A stretch of DNA of 64,000 nucleotides from contig JADJXL010000015.1 of assembly GCA_016715885.1 (NCBI GenBank), positions 372,001 through 436,000 of the forward strand. The letters run 5' to 3'. Within the stretch, counting starts at the first letter, position 1. The number at the start of each line of letters is the position of its first letter. This DNA comes from Polyangiaceae bacterium. GTDB lineage: Bacteria; Myxococcota_A; Polyangia; Polyangiales; Polyangiaceae. Below are positions 1 to 8,167 of the stretch, one piece after another. Under the pieces are notes generated by a model that saw only the letters and a program-made list of their open reading frames with translations, did not search any database and was not told where the DNA came from. Position numbers and translations under genes: made by a program.

Positions 1-435
1 CGATCCTTCCCAGCGATCGACGCATACGCGGCCATCGACGAGCGCCATCTCGACGGGGCAACGTGATGTGCTCGCGAGAATTTCGCTATCGACGTGAGCC
101 ATGGGAGATCGCCACGCGGCCACGTCGCTCCGCGTATCGACGGTAATGATGCGAGCTTTGGCGGCCCTCGACGTGGAGGACGGCTTTACGAGCGCGAGTG
201 GGGACGATGGAATGCCACTCGTCACGAGCGCGTTGGATGCGATGGAGTCGACGTGCCGCGGCATGGCTCCTCGGGTGCATCCTGCGCCCGACGACAGCAC
301 CGAAACGATCAGCAGAGCATGTGCGACGAGCGCCGCAATCTGCGGCGTGGGACGTCGTGGACGAGGGTCATCCGTGTCGCCACGCTTCGATGGATCCAGT
401 AGCAGAGGTCCTGGGCCAGGTTCCGTCGTCACCAC
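1..435 (-). CDS. Formylglycine-generating-enzyme/SUMF1-like protein, N-terminal fragment (runs off the left edge)
   Basis: Reading the minus strand from a GTG near 435 gives an uninterrupted frame to base 1. After about 28 polar residues there is a hydrophobic stretch (PQIAALVAHALLIVSVL) followed by Ser/Gly/Cys, so it is either a membrane anchor or an atypical lipoprotein signal. The visible end reads CPVEMALVDGRVCVDRWEGS. This matches the start of the SUMF1/EgtB-type domain, where 'CP.gM..v.g..CiDryE.s' is typical and is common in myxobacterial exported proteins. Only about 145 residues lie in the window, so catalytic residues are not visible. The start is uncertain: two adjacent GTGs lie at 435 and 432, and no strong ribosome binding site is seen. 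The 145 bases between this start and the next gene's stop show nothing recognisable. Confidence 0.55.
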   Translation of the reverse strand, partial: MVTTEPGPGPLLLDPSKRGDTDDPRPRRPTPQIAALVAHALLIVSVLSSGAGCTRGAMPRHVDSIASNALVTSGIPSSPLALVKPSSTSRAAKARIITVDTRSDVAAWRSPMAHVDSEILASTSRCPVEMALVDGRVCVDRWEGS

Positions 436-580
436 GTGACAAGGAAGATGCCCAGCCTTTCGCCCGAGCGCAATGGCAAAAGTGCACGAAGATGGGTGTT
501 GGATGCTGCACGTGCGTGGCCGCCCGCAACATCATTTGCACACAAACGATTCGTGCGGGAGCCTTGCCGTAACGTGAGGC

Positions 581-2638
581 TTATTCGTGCAGGCCTTGGA
601 GCGCGTCGACGTTCCAGACCCAGTTGTCGAGCAGGACGAGGGAGTTGATCGTGCCATCCTCGACGTCGAAGAGAATCAGCTCGAGCTGGATGATTTCACC
701 GGGTACGGTCGGCACGTCGTTGAAGAGCCACTTGGTGGCGCCGCCTTGATTGCCGATCTGCAAGCCGGTCCCAGCTAGGTCCGTGACGCCAGCGGGGCAC
801 GTGTTGCAGCCCTTGGGTGCGCACACGTCGAAGAAGCCGTTGTTGACGCTGATGGGGTTGCCTTGCTCGTCGACCGCGACGTTCTTGTCGCCGGGCAATG
901 GCTTCTGCATCGGGTCGTTTGGATCGGGCACCCAGGTGCTCGAGTAGAGACCGATGAAGAAGTCGTTGAACTGCGCGCATTGGAAGTCCCAGTATTCGGA
1001 CGAGTAAAACCTGAACGCGTACGTGAACGACTTCGCGTTGGTGGGCGTGCGGATCTTGAGGCGAAGGTTGACAGGATCTTTGATGGTCGTGCTGTTTGCT
1101 TGGCACGTGCCGGCACAGCCCTGCGAGTTGGGCAGCTTGTTGCCGTTGGCGAGCAAATACGACGTCGGCGCGAACGACGACGTTCCGATGTTCGTGCTCG
1201 TGCCGGCATAACCAACGTCGTCTTGATCGCGCATCACGCCGGTGGACATGCCCGCGAGCGTTGCGCCTTTGAGCGGCACGACGTTGATGCCGAAACCCGA
1301 CATGATGGCGGTCTGTTTGTCCTGGATGCTGGCGAGCTGCGCGGTGGTGGGTTTGTCGCCGTTGGAGAGCAGTTGCTCGGCGGAAATGACGCCCCAGCGT
1401 TTTTCGGAAAGCGGCGGATTCTCGGTCGTGAACTGACAGAGCTCCATCGCTTTGGCCATGTCGATGCCAGTGACGCCGGTGAACTTCGTTGCCCCGCTGC
1501 AAAGATCGGGCGAGTTGTCGAGCGTTGCGGGATTGCAGTCGTTGTCGACGCCGTCGTTCGTCACTTCGAACGCACCGGGGTTGATTTCTTTCGGGCTCGT
1601 ACAACCAGGCCCGAAGCCATCGCAGCAGTCTCCGCCGCACGAGCTCCACCCGTCGCCGTCGTTGTCGGTGTTGTCGTCGACGACGCCGTTGCAGTCTTCA
1701 TCGATGCTGTTGTTGCACTTTTCGTATTGCGGCAAGACCTGACCGACGCACGCGCCCCACCCGGTGCCGTCGGCTTTGCACGTCTGCGTTCCCGCCTTGC
1801 ACGCGCCGATGCCCTGCGTGCCCGGAGCACCTTGATAACAAGGCTGCTTCTGCCCAGGCACGCACGCGCATGGTCCGTCTTGCAAAACGTTCCATTCGCA
1901 GCCGTCCTGTGGATCGTTGTTGCAGTCGGAAAACCCGGACTTGCACGTGCCGAGCGCGCAGATGCCGTTGACACAAAGGGGACTGCCGTTGGGCGGAAAC
2001 GAACATGCGTTCTGGCAGAAGCCGCAGTTGTTTTCGTCGGTGGCGAAGTCGTAGCAGCTTCCGCTGCAGCAACTGAAGCCCGCTTGGCAAGGCTGCAGGC
2101 CCGAGCAACCAGGAATGCAGGTGTTCGACAGGCAGATCGAACCTGCGTTGCAATCGGTGTCGGCCAAGCAGCCCACGCACTTGTTGGTGAGCTCGTCGCA
2201 TGTCTGGCCAGCGACGCAGTCATAGGTGCTCGTGCAGCCAACTTCGCAGACGTGCGAGATCGTGTTGCAGTAGGTGCCTTGGGTGCAGTCGTCTGTCGGT
2301 GGGACCAGGGGCAAACACTCGACGCAGAGCCCGGTTTGGACGTCGCACACGGTGCCTGCGGGGTCCATCGCGCAATCGGCGTCCTTCTTGCAGCCCGTAG
2401 GACCGCCCCCGCCGCCCATTCCCGCTTCGCCCGCCATGCCGCCGGCGCCTGCCATGCCGCCGGCACCTGCAGTGCCGCCGGCGCCGGCAGAGCCACTCGA
2501 GCTCGATGATGAGGCTCCCGTGGGATTGGGCTGCGTTTGCTGGGCGCATGCTGCAAACGACGCGCTGACCGCGAGGGCCGAAACCACCAGGATCGAGCGT
2601 GCGACGCGCATGCTCGAGAGTTTCGTCAGTGTCACCAT
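581..2638 (-). CDS. Choice-of-anchor L domain lipoprotein with Cys-rich region
   Basis: This 685-residue exported lipoprotein has a signal peptide ending in a lipobox (SFAAC, Cys31). A Ser/Gly/Ala-rich spacer follows (about 40-80, repeated GAGGMA), then a long Cys-rich region (about 85-330) with repeated 'C..d.dC..g..C....C' units of the kind seen in myxobacterial surface proteins. The C-terminal ~300 residues are a choice-of-anchor L domain: 'ELCQFTTENPPLSEKRWGVISAE' region, 'YSSEYWDFQCAQFNDFF', 'ISVNNGFFDVC', and a final beta-rich 'LILFDVEDGTINSLVLLDNW'. The frame extends 19 codons upstream, but I chose the ATG at 2638 because GAGG lies 8 bases before it. The next gene upstream is a paralogue of the C-terminal domain. 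Its role is unknown; outer-membrane or surface display is likely. Confidence 0.85.
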   Translation of the reverse strand: MVTLTKLSSMRVARSILVVSALAVSASFAACAQQTQPNPTGASSSSSSGSAGAGGTAGAGGMAGAGGMAGEAGMGGGGGPTGCKKDADCAMDPAGTVCDVQTGLCVECLPLVPPTDDCTQGTYCNTISHVCEVGCTSTYDCVAGQTCDELTNKCVGCLADTDCNAGSICLSNTCIPGCSGLQPCQAGFSCCSGSCYDFATDENNCGFCQNACSFPPNGSPLCVNGICALGTCKSGFSDCNNDPQDGCEWNVLQDGPCACVPGQKQPCYQGAPGTQGIGACKAGTQTCKADGTGWGACVGQVLPQYEKCNNSIDEDCNGVVDDNTDNDGDGWSSCGGDCCDGFGPGCTSPKEINPGAFEVTNDGVDNDCNPATLDNSPDLCSGATKFTGVTGIDMAKAMELCQFTTENPPLSEKRWGVISAEQLLSNGDKPTTAQLASIQDKQTAIMSGFGINVVPLKGATLAGMSTGVMRDQDDVGYAGTSTNIGTSSFAPTSYLLANGNKLPNSQGCAGTCQANSTTIKDPVNLRLKIRTPTNAKSFTYAFRFYSSEYWDFQCAQFNDFFIGLYSSTWVPDPNDPMQKPLPGDKNVAVDEQGNPISVNNGFFDVCAPKGCNTCPAGVTDLAGTGLQIGNQGGATKWLFNDVPTVPGEIIQLELILFDVEDGTINSLVLLDNWVWNVDALQGLHE

Positions 2639-2746
2639 CGAAAATGCCTCACAAGAAATAATTACGAAGGCGGACGAATTGCCCGCGCGGTGCAAGTGGT
2701 AAGTGATCGAAGCGCGGCGATGACGAGCATCACCGCGCTTCGCGCC

Positions 2747-4360
2747 TCACTTGTGAACGCCTGCCTCGGTAGGTTGCAGGCCCCATCGGAAGTAGTCGAG
2801 CAGCACGATCGAGTCGACGTTGTGATCGCCAGCGTCGAAGATGATGAACTCGATTTCGATCGTTTCACCAGGAACGACGTTGGCTTCGTTGGTCAGCCAC
2901 ACCGTGCCGCCGCCATCTTTGAGATCGCCGTTCCAACCGCCCATGCCGGTGCCCACGAGCTCGAGTGTACCGGACGAACACGCGGTGGGAGGTGCGCCGA
3001 GATAGGGGAAGCACACGTCGTAGAAAGCGTTGTTGACGCTGATGGGATTCTTGAAGGTGTCGAAGGCGATGTTGCGATCCGCAGGGAGCGGTTGGTTCTT
3101 GGGATCCATGGGATCGCCGTTGGGATCGGGCACCCAACCGGTCAGCAGCCGTGCGATGAAGAAGTCGTTGAACTGCTGGCACGTGTACTCGGGGTATTCG
3201 GCCGAGTAGCTCTTCAGGCGATACGAGAACGATCTGGCGTTCGTGGGAACGCGGATGCGCATCTTGAAGTTGACGGAATCGAACGCGGTCGTGCAGTTTG
3301 GCCCGGAACACTCGGGACACGCGGCCGGTGACGGGAGTTTGCCGCCGTTGGCTGCGAGGTAATCGGCCGGGATGGGAACGGCCGTGCCTGCGTCGTAGTT
3401 GCCTTTTTGCACGGCGGAGTTCGGGCCATTTTGGGGGTAGACGTGACCCGGATCGGTCTCGTCACGCGCGGTGCCCGTGGACAAAGCGGCGATCGTGGTG
3501 CCTTTGATGGGTTTGACGTAGGGGCCGTATTCCGCGAGCACGCCGACTTGCAGATCTTTCGGAACCATCGCGTTGGTGCCGTCGGCGAGCAGCAAGGAGC
3601 TCGAGATGACGCCCCACTTCTTTTGCGGCAGCGGTGGGTTTTCCGAGGTGAACTTACAGAGATCGATGGCCTTGACGAGCTCGATGGTGCTCGTGGGAGT
3701 GGCCAGCGGTGGATCGGTGCAATCCGTTGGAGGCATGTTGTCGAGCGTCGCTGGGTCGCAGTCGTCGTCGATGACGTTGCCGAGGTATTCGAATGCGCCG
3801 GGGTTGACGCTTCCTGGCGTGCCGCATTTGAAGCAGTTGTCGCAGCAGTCACCTTCGGCTGGCGTCCAACCGTCGCAGTCCATGTCGTCGGGTTTGTCCG
3901 GGATGCATGTTTCGAGGCAGCCGCCTTTCGGGTCGCAGACCTTGCACGCCATGGCGCTCATGCCGCCACCAGCACCGCCCATCCCTCCGCCACCTGTGCC
4001 ACCCACGCCACCCGCGCCGCCCATGGCGCCACCTGTGCCGCCGGCGCCTCCCATGCCGCCGCCCGTGCCGCCAGCGCCGGCGATGCCGCCGGTACCGCCC
4101 ATGCCGCCGCCGCCCGTGCCGCCAGCGCCGGCGATGCCGCCGGTACCGCCCATGCCGCCGCCGCCCGTGCCACCAGCGCCGGCGATGCCGCCGGTGCCAC
4201 CCGCACCAGCCGTTCCACCGGTGCCTGCCTCGCCACCCGTGCCGGCCGAGCCTCCCGTGCCGGTGGTGGTGCCGGTGGTCGTATCTTCACAGCCGCTCAC
4301 CACACCGAGCGCACCAACGAGCACAACGAGGGATCCGGAAAGGAGAAGCGTGCGATCCAT
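2747..4360 (-). CDS. Choice-of-anchor L domain lipoprotein, paralogue of the 581-2638 gene
   Basis: The 537-residue protein has signal peptide MDRTLLLSGSLVVLVGALG and lipobox VSGC (Cys24), with GGAGG seven bases before the ATG. Residues about 28-135 are an almost pure Gly/Ala/Thr/Met spacer built from GGTGGIAGAGGTGGGGM-type units. A short Cys-rich stretch follows, then 'DNCFKCGTPGSVNPGAFEYLGNVIDDDCDPATLDN', which matches the same segment of the downstream gene. The C-terminal domain shares the conserved blocks WGVISS, YSAEYPEYTCQQFNDFF, ISVNNAFYDVC and 'EFIIFDAGDHNVDSIVLLD'. The two genes therefore look like a tandem duplication in which the Cys-rich region was kept in only one copy. Function is unknown; surface location is inferred from the lipobox. 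Confidence 0.85.
   Translation of the reverse strand: MDRTLLLSGSLVVLVGALGVVSGCEDTTTGTTTGTGGSAGTGGEAGTGGTAGAGGTGGIAGAGGTGGGGMGGTGGIAGAGGTGGGGMGGTGGIAGAGGTGGGMGGAGGTGGAMGGAGGVGGTGGGGMGGAGGGMSAMACKVCDPKGGCLETCIPDKPDDMDCDGWTPAEGDCCDNCFKCGTPGSVNPGAFEYLGNVIDDDCDPATLDNMPPTDCTDPPLATPTSTIELVKAIDLCKFTSENPPLPQKKWGVISSSLLLADGTNAMVPKDLQVGVLAEYGPYVKPIKGTTIAALSTGTARDETDPGHVYPQNGPNSAVQKGNYDAGTAVPIPADYLAANGGKLPSPAACPECSGPNCTTAFDSVNFKMRIRVPTNARSFSYRLKSYSAEYPEYTCQQFNDFFIARLLTGWVPDPNGDPMDPKNQPLPADRNIAFDTFKNPISVNNAFYDVCFPYLGAPPTACSSGTLELVGTGMGGWNGDLKDGGGTVWLTNEANVVPGETIEIEFIIFDAGDHNVDSIVLLDYFRWGLQPTEAGVHK
4090..4191 (-). repeat. Two 51-bp tandem repeats encoding the Gly-rich spacer
   Basis: Two nearly identical 51-base units begin at 4090 and 4141, with partial units on both sides (about 4067-4089 and from 4192). 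Each encodes the 17-residue unit GGTGGIAGAGGTGGGGM inside the spacer of the choice-of-anchor L lipoprotein. The length is a multiple of three, so copy-number change would keep the frame and only lengthen the stalk. Confidence 0.85.
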
Positions 4361-4587
4361 CAGAAAACCTCCGCGGACAAACTTTACGGGTACCGACCGG
4401 CCAAACGCACGACGAGCGTTCTACGCGTAGATCCGGCGCGGCGAGTCACTGGACGCGAACCGCTACTGGAGCGGGTCAAAGAAGCAAAGTGCATCGTCGC
4501 AGATTTCTGCGCGTGGCTCAACGAGGACGAACGCTCGATGTGGTGATGCTGGAGTAAGGAGCGAGGACGAGCCGAGGGCTCAGAGCA

Positions 4588-5283
4588 TCAGAAGGAAAGG
4601 GTCTGCGCGAAACAGTCCTTATACGCGTCGTTGCAGTCGGGCTGCGCGCTCTGTGTGATGCAATCTGCGAGCTGCTGCAGGGCGGTCGTGTTGAGGGGGT
4701 TGGTGTCGAGCAGGCAGCCTTGCGTATCGAAGGTTTCGCCGTTGACACAGAGTTTCGAGGCGATCGCGTCGCACGCGGCCGCTGCGTCCTGCGATGGACA
4801 AGCGGCCTTGTACATGTCGGCGACGCACGTTTCGACCTGCGCGTCGTCGCACGCATTGGTCATGTCGCCTTCGATCTTTTTCAAACACGTGGCGAGCTCG
4901 TCGAAAGCGCCTGGTTGGAAGATCTTGAAGCCGTGCGTGCACGTGCCGTTGGCAAGCGGCGGAAGGTCCTTGTTGGGGCCGCAGACGGAGCCTGTTTGTT
5001 GCGTATTGAGCGCATCGCAGGCGAGGGCATCGAGGACGCCATCATTGGGCCCGACGCAGTTCGAGCCGCCTCCGGCACCTCCAACGCCGCTGCCACCTTG
5101 ACCGCCCATACCGGCAGTACCGCCAACGCCTGCGCCGGCCGTGCCGCTCGAGCTGCTACTGGTATCACCACCGCCGGTGCCTCCCGAGCCTGAGGGATTG
5201 TTGGTGCTGTCGACGATGATGCAGCCACCGAGGAGCAACAGGAACGAGGGAAGACCGATGGCGAGAGAAGCACGAGTGTTCAT
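4588..5283 (-). CDS. Small Cys-rich lipoprotein of unknown function
   Basis: The 231-residue product starts with signal peptide MNTRASLAIGLPSFLLLLGG and a lipobox Cys at position 21. GGAGG sits seven bases before the ATG. A Ser/Gly spacer (about 30-70) leads to a globular region with about 12 cysteines (for example CVGPNDGVLDALACDAL, CLKKIEGDMTNACDDAQVETC, CPSQDAAAACDAIASKLC), a spacing that suggests several disulfides in the periplasm or outside the cell. It is the first gene of a minus-strand run of lipoproteins, with 227 bases between it and the next, in which I see no further gene. I do not recognise the family, but similar short Cys-rich lipoproteins are frequent in myxobacteria. Confidence 0.75.
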   Translation of the reverse strand: MNTRASLAIGLPSFLLLLGGCIIVDSTNNPSGSGGTGGGDTSSSSSGTAGAGVGGTAGMGGQGGSGVGGAGGGSNCVGPNDGVLDALACDALNTQQTGSVCGPNKDLPPLANGTCTHGFKIFQPGAFDELATCLKKIEGDMTNACDDAQVETCVADMYKAACPSQDAAAACDAIASKLCVNGETFDTQGCLLDTNPLNTTALQQLADCITQSAQPDCNDAYKDCFAQTLSF

Positions 5284-5467
5284 GAAGGAGCCTCCTAGGA
5301 CAAACCGTGACCTCGCGGTCGTGTTCGAGGCGCGAGACCAAGGAAGACGAAAAGCATAGTTGTGACTGCACGAGCCGCAGCGTGTGATTTTGTTTTTTGC
5401 AAGAGGGACGTGCGTTCAGCAAGGGCGGCGAATGCGTTCAGCTAGAAGGGCCACGATCGGCGGGGCG

Positions 5468-5517
5468 AAATTATTTTTGAAAATTCGCTTGCGTTCGTCG
5501 TGCCGGCTTGGTAGACA
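5468..5517 (+). promoter_or_regulatory. Promoter with AT-rich UP-like element for the ribosomal operon
   Basis: TTGCGT (5489-5494) and TAGACA (5512-5517) are separated by exactly 17 bases, a good housekeeping-sigma promoter for a high-GC genome. Directly upstream, 5468-5485 is almost all A/T (AAATTATTTTTGAAAATT), which fits an UP element of the type found at strong ribosomal promoters. Transcription would start near 5524. The stretch 5284-5467 before it contains no gene that I can support. Confidence 0.6.
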
Positions 5518-5523
5518 CCGCGC

Positions 5524-5785
5524 TCCGTTTTCCTGGGGGCGACCGCCGCAAGCGTTCGTCCCTCCGAAGCCGTAACGGCGCTTCGGTTTCAGTTCGCCTC
5601 CTCGGCCTCCGCGGGACTCCCCCCGGTGACGCGAGGGGGGTTCTCGTCGAAAGACGACGGGCTGAGGGCGCGAGGTGTACGACGGCAGGGCCCGTAAGAG
5701 ATGTGGGGTTCACATCTTTCGGGCTGGCCAACGACTGGGCATCCCGGGATGAAACTCGGGCCCACTGTCTGCGAGGGTTTCTCGA
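5524..5785 (+). promoter_or_regulatory. Structured 5' leader of the rplV operon
   Basis: About 260 transcribed bases precede rplV and hold four clear hairpins. 5564-5586 pairs CCGAAGC with GCTTCGG. 5619-5640 pairs six C with six G. 5644-5657 is TCGTC-GAAA-GACGA, a GNRA tetraloop. 5687-5731 is a two-tier stem with AGATGTG/CACATCT (5699-5717) under a GCCCG/CGGGC stem. No open frame here resembles RpsS or another ribosomal protein. The pairings are read directly from the sequence. A role in autogenous control by an operon product is inference from how other ribosomal-protein leaders work. Confidence 0.5.
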
Positions 5786-6124
5786 ATGCAAAGCAAGGCC
5801 AGTGCGAAATTTTCGCGGATTTCGCCGCGGAAGGCGCGCGTGATTGCGGACCTGGTCCGCGGTCGTGACGCCGCAGAGGCACTCCAGCTCCTCCAATTCA
5901 CGGAGAAGTCGGCTGCGCCGGTGATTTCGAAGATCATCGAAAGCGCGGTGGCGAACGCCCGTCAGAGTGGCGCCGATGTCGATGCGCTTTTCATCAGCAA
6001 GGCGACGGTCGACAAAGGCCCGAACAAGTTCAACCGCCGCTGGCGCCCGCGCGCACAGGGGCGTGCGACGCGGATTCAGAAGGGCATTTCTCACATCGTG
6101 ATCGAGCTCAGCGAGCGCAAGTAA
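5786..6124 (+). CDS. rplV: 50S ribosomal protein L22
   Basis: The 112-residue L22 lines the peptide exit tunnel of the large subunit. The family blocks are clear: SRISPRKARVIADLVRG, NARQSG.DVDALFISKATVDKGP, and the tunnel-hairpin region NKFNRRWRPRAQGRATRIQKGISHI. GAGGG lies eight bases before the ATG. It is the first gene of this operon: rpsS, which normally stands just before rplV, is absent, and a promoter with a structured leader is found instead. rpsC follows after 15 bases. Confidence 0.97.
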   Translation: MQSKASAKFSRISPRKARVIADLVRGRDAAEALQLLQFTEKSAAPVISKIIESAVANARQSGADVDALFISKATVDKGPNKFNRRWRPRAQGRATRIQKGISHIVIELSERK

Positions 6125-6139
6125 GGGGACACGGTTTCC

Positions 6140-6832
6140 ATGGGACAAAAGACCCACCCGTATGGCTTCCGCGTTGGCGTCATCAAGACGTGGAGCAGCA
6201 AGTGGTACGAAGACGGCAAGGCGTACCAGCGCTGGCTTCACGAAGACATCCGGATCAAGCGAGCGATCAAGCAGTATCTTTACAACGCGAACATCGCGGG
6301 CGTAGAGATCGAGCGCGCTGCCAATCGTGCCAAGGTCATCGTGTACACGGCGCGGCCGGGCATGGTGATTGGCAAGGGTGGCAAGGGCATCGAAACGCTG
6401 AAGACTGGCAACGTCGGTACGGCGGCCAAGGGCGAGTCGGTGTTCAAGGGTGTCGCATCGTTCACGGAGAACGAGGTGTTCATCGACGTTCAGGAGGTGC
6501 GCAAGGCGGAAACGAATGCGCAGCTCGTGGCCGAGAACATCGCGACGCAGCTCGAGCGCCGCATTGCGTTTCGACGCGCCATGAAGAAGGCCGTTTCCAC
6601 GGCGATGAAGTTTGGCGCGAAGGGCATTCGCGTACGTTGCGCGGGCCGTCTCGGCGGAAGCGAGATGAGCCGCGTGGAGACGTATCGTGAGGGCCGGGTT
6701 CCGCTGCACACGCTGCGTGCCGATATCGAGTTCGGCCTTGCCGAGGCGAGGACGAAGGTCGGGATCATCGGCGTGAAGGTGTGGATGTTCAAGGGCGAAG
6801 TTCTCCAGCGCAAGTCGCGCCGGATTCAGTAG
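6140..6832 (+). CDS. rpsC: 30S ribosomal protein S3
   Basis: S3 (230 residues) forms part of the mRNA entry site of the small subunit. The start MGQKTHPYGFRVG, the KH-domain loop VIGKGGKGIE and the C-terminal AGRLGGSEMSR.E.Y.EGRVPLHTLRADI are all present. An insertion around residues 95-110 (GNVGTAAKGESVFKG) lengthens the KH region compared with shorter homologues. It stands between rplV and rplP in the conserved S10-spc order, with intergenic gaps of 10-15 bases. Confidence 0.97.
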   Translation: MGQKTHPYGFRVGVIKTWSSKWYEDGKAYQRWLHEDIRIKRAIKQYLYNANIAGVEIERAANRAKVIVYTARPGMVIGKGGKGIETLKTGNVGTAAKGESVFKGVASFTENEVFIDVQEVRKAETNAQLVAENIATQLERRIAFRRAMKKAVSTAMKFGAKGIRVRCAGRLGGSEMSRVETYREGRVPLHTLRADIEFGLAEARTKVGIIGVKVWMFKGEVLQRKSRRIQ

Positions 6833-6842
6833 GACGAAAGTC

Positions 6843-7256
6843 ATGCTCTCTCCCAAGAGAACCAAATTCCGCAAGATGCAGAAGGGCCGCGTTCGTGGGG
6901 TTGCGACCACGGGAAGCGACGTGTCCTTCGGTGACTTCGGCCTGCAGGCGCTCAGCCCTGCGCGCCTGACGGCTCGACAAATCGAGGCGGCGCGTATGGC
7001 GATTCAGCGTCACTGCAAGCGCGCGGGGAAGCTCTGGATCCGAGTGTTCCCGGATCGTCCGGTGACCAAGAAGCCGCTCGAAGTTCGTATGGGTGGCGGA
7101 AAAGGTGCGCCGGAGGAATGGGCAGCGGCAGTGCGGCCTGGACGAGTGATGTACGAGCTTGCGGGCGTTCCGGAAGAGATGGCGCGCGAAGCGTTCCGTC
7201 TGGCCGCGCACAAGCTCCCGATCGAGTGCAAGTTCATCGCACGCGGGATCGTGTGA
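6843..7256 (+). CDS. rplP: 50S ribosomal protein L16
   Basis: L16 (137 residues) contacts the A-site tRNA region of 23S rRNA. Recognisable blocks are MLSPKRTKFRKMQKGR, FGDFGLQAL, RQIEAARMAI.R, PVTKKPLEVRMGGGKGAPEEWAA.V.PG and a C terminus rich in A.KLP.ECKFI. Length is normal. It is followed by rpmC after only ten bases, within one transcription unit. Confidence 0.97.
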   Translation: MLSPKRTKFRKMQKGRVRGVATTGSDVSFGDFGLQALSPARLTARQIEAARMAIQRHCKRAGKLWIRVFPDRPVTKKPLEVRMGGGKGAPEEWAAAVRPGRVMYELAGVPEEMAREAFRLAAHKLPIECKFIARGIV

Positions 7257-7266
7257 GGGATTCGAG

Positions 7267-7485
7267 ATGAAAGCGAAGGATTTGCGCGAACGCACGACCG
7301 AACACTTGCAGGAGCTCGAGAAGACGCTTGCCCGCGACGTGTTCGATGCAAGGTTCAAGAACTTCACGAACCGCTTGAACGACACGTCGTCGGTGCGCAA
7401 GGCGCGCCGTGACTTGGCGCGCGTGAAGACGATCCTCGCGCAACGTGCGGGCGCCGCGGTTGCGGAAGGAAAGGCTCAATCATGA
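7267..7485 (+). CDS. rpmC: 50S ribosomal protein L29
   Basis: The 72-residue protein starts MKAKDLRERTTEHLQELEKTLARDVFDARF and continues with a basic helix (RKARRDLARVKTILAQR) typical of L29, which sits by the exit tunnel and helps recruit trigger factor and SRP. A longer open frame begins at 7159, but that would overlap rplP. The ATG at 7267 matches the family start. Its stop overlaps the rpsQ start by four bases (ATGA), which indicates translational coupling. Confidence 0.93.
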   Translation: MKAKDLRERTTEHLQELEKTLARDVFDARFKNFTNRLNDTSSVRKARRDLARVKTILAQRAGAAVAEGKAQS

Positions 7486-7796
7486 CAACGAACGACGCGC
7501 CGAGCGGGCAGGCTACGCCGGCCCAGACGTCGCAAGAGCAGCACGGGTTCCGCCGCAAGCTGGTTGGCAAGGTCAGGAGCAACAAGTGCGACAAGACCGT
7601 CGTCGTCGAGGTCGTTCGCAATGCGCCCGATCCTGTGTACAAGAAGTACGTTCGCGCTCGTGAGCGCTACAAGGCGCACGACGAGAAGAACGAATACAAG
7701 GTCGGCGATCGCGTGGAAATCCAGGAGCATCGCCCGATTTCCCGCGAGAAGCGCTGGATCGTGACGCGGCTGATTTCACGTTCGGTGGAGGAGTAG
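7482..7796 (+). CDS. rpsQ: 30S ribosomal protein S17
   Basis: S17 is an early-assembly 16S rRNA binder with an OB fold. The core is clear: RKLVGKVRSNKCDKTVVVEV, hydrophobic strands, and DEKNEYKVGDRVEIQEHRPISREKRW. The 104-residue length includes an N-terminal tail of about 20 polar residues (MTTNDAPSGQATPAQTSQEQ) not present in short homologues. The start overlaps rpmC by four bases; rplN follows after two bases. Confidence 0.95.
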   Translation: MTTNDAPSGQATPAQTSQEQHGFRRKLVGKVRSNKCDKTVVVEVVRNAPDPVYKKYVRARERYKAHDEKNEYKVGDRVEIQEHRPISREKRWIVTRLISRSVEE

Positions 7797-7798
7797 CC

Positions 7799-8167
7799 AT
7801 GATCCAGGTCACTACGCATCTCGAAATCGCCGACAATTCGGGCGCGCGTATCGTCAAGTGCATCAAGGTGCTTGGGGGTTCGCGCCGCAAGTACGCGGGC
7901 CTTGGCGACGTGATTGTCGTGTCGATCAAGGAAGCGTTGCCCGGCACGAAAGTGAAGAAGGGCGACACGGCGCGAGCGGTCGTCGTGCGTACGGCGCGCG
8001 AGTATCAGCGATCGGATGGCAGTTACATCAAGTTCGATGGGAACAGTGCCGTCTTGATCAACAAGGACAAGGAGCCGATCGGAACGCGTATCTTCGGACC
8101 GGTGGCTCGCGAGCTCCGTGCGAAGAAGTTCATGAAGATCATCTCGCTTGCTCCGGAGGTGCTCTGA
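7799..8167 (+). CDS. rplN: 50S ribosomal protein L14
   Basis: L14 (122 residues, the usual size) forms intersubunit bridges and is the site targeted by silencing factor RsfS. Family blocks are MIQVTTHLEIADNSGARIV, CIKVLGGSRRKYAGLGDVIVVSIKEA and the C-terminal GTRIFGPVARELR.K.FMKI.SLAPEVL. It lies between rpsQ and rplX; the stop TGA shares one base with the rplX ATG. Confidence 0.97.
   Translation: MIQVTTHLEIADNSGARIVKCIKVLGGSRRKYAGLGDVIVVSIKEALPGTKVKKGDTARAVVVRTAREYQRSDGSYIKFDGNSAVLINKDKEPIGTRIFGPVARELRAKKFMKIISLAPEVL

Noticed and set aside
863..2509. 548-codon plus-strand open frame opposite the choice-of-anchor L lipoprotein gene
   Set aside because: It is an antisense shadow caused by GC-rich codon bias; its product has no recognisable domain and the minus-strand gene is clear.
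5508..5580. tRNA-Leu-like sequence (TTGGTAGACACCGC...)
   Set aside because: The D-loop-like bases coincide with the -10 region, but the anticodon loop, T arm and acceptor stem do not form. It is better explained as promoter plus leader hairpin.
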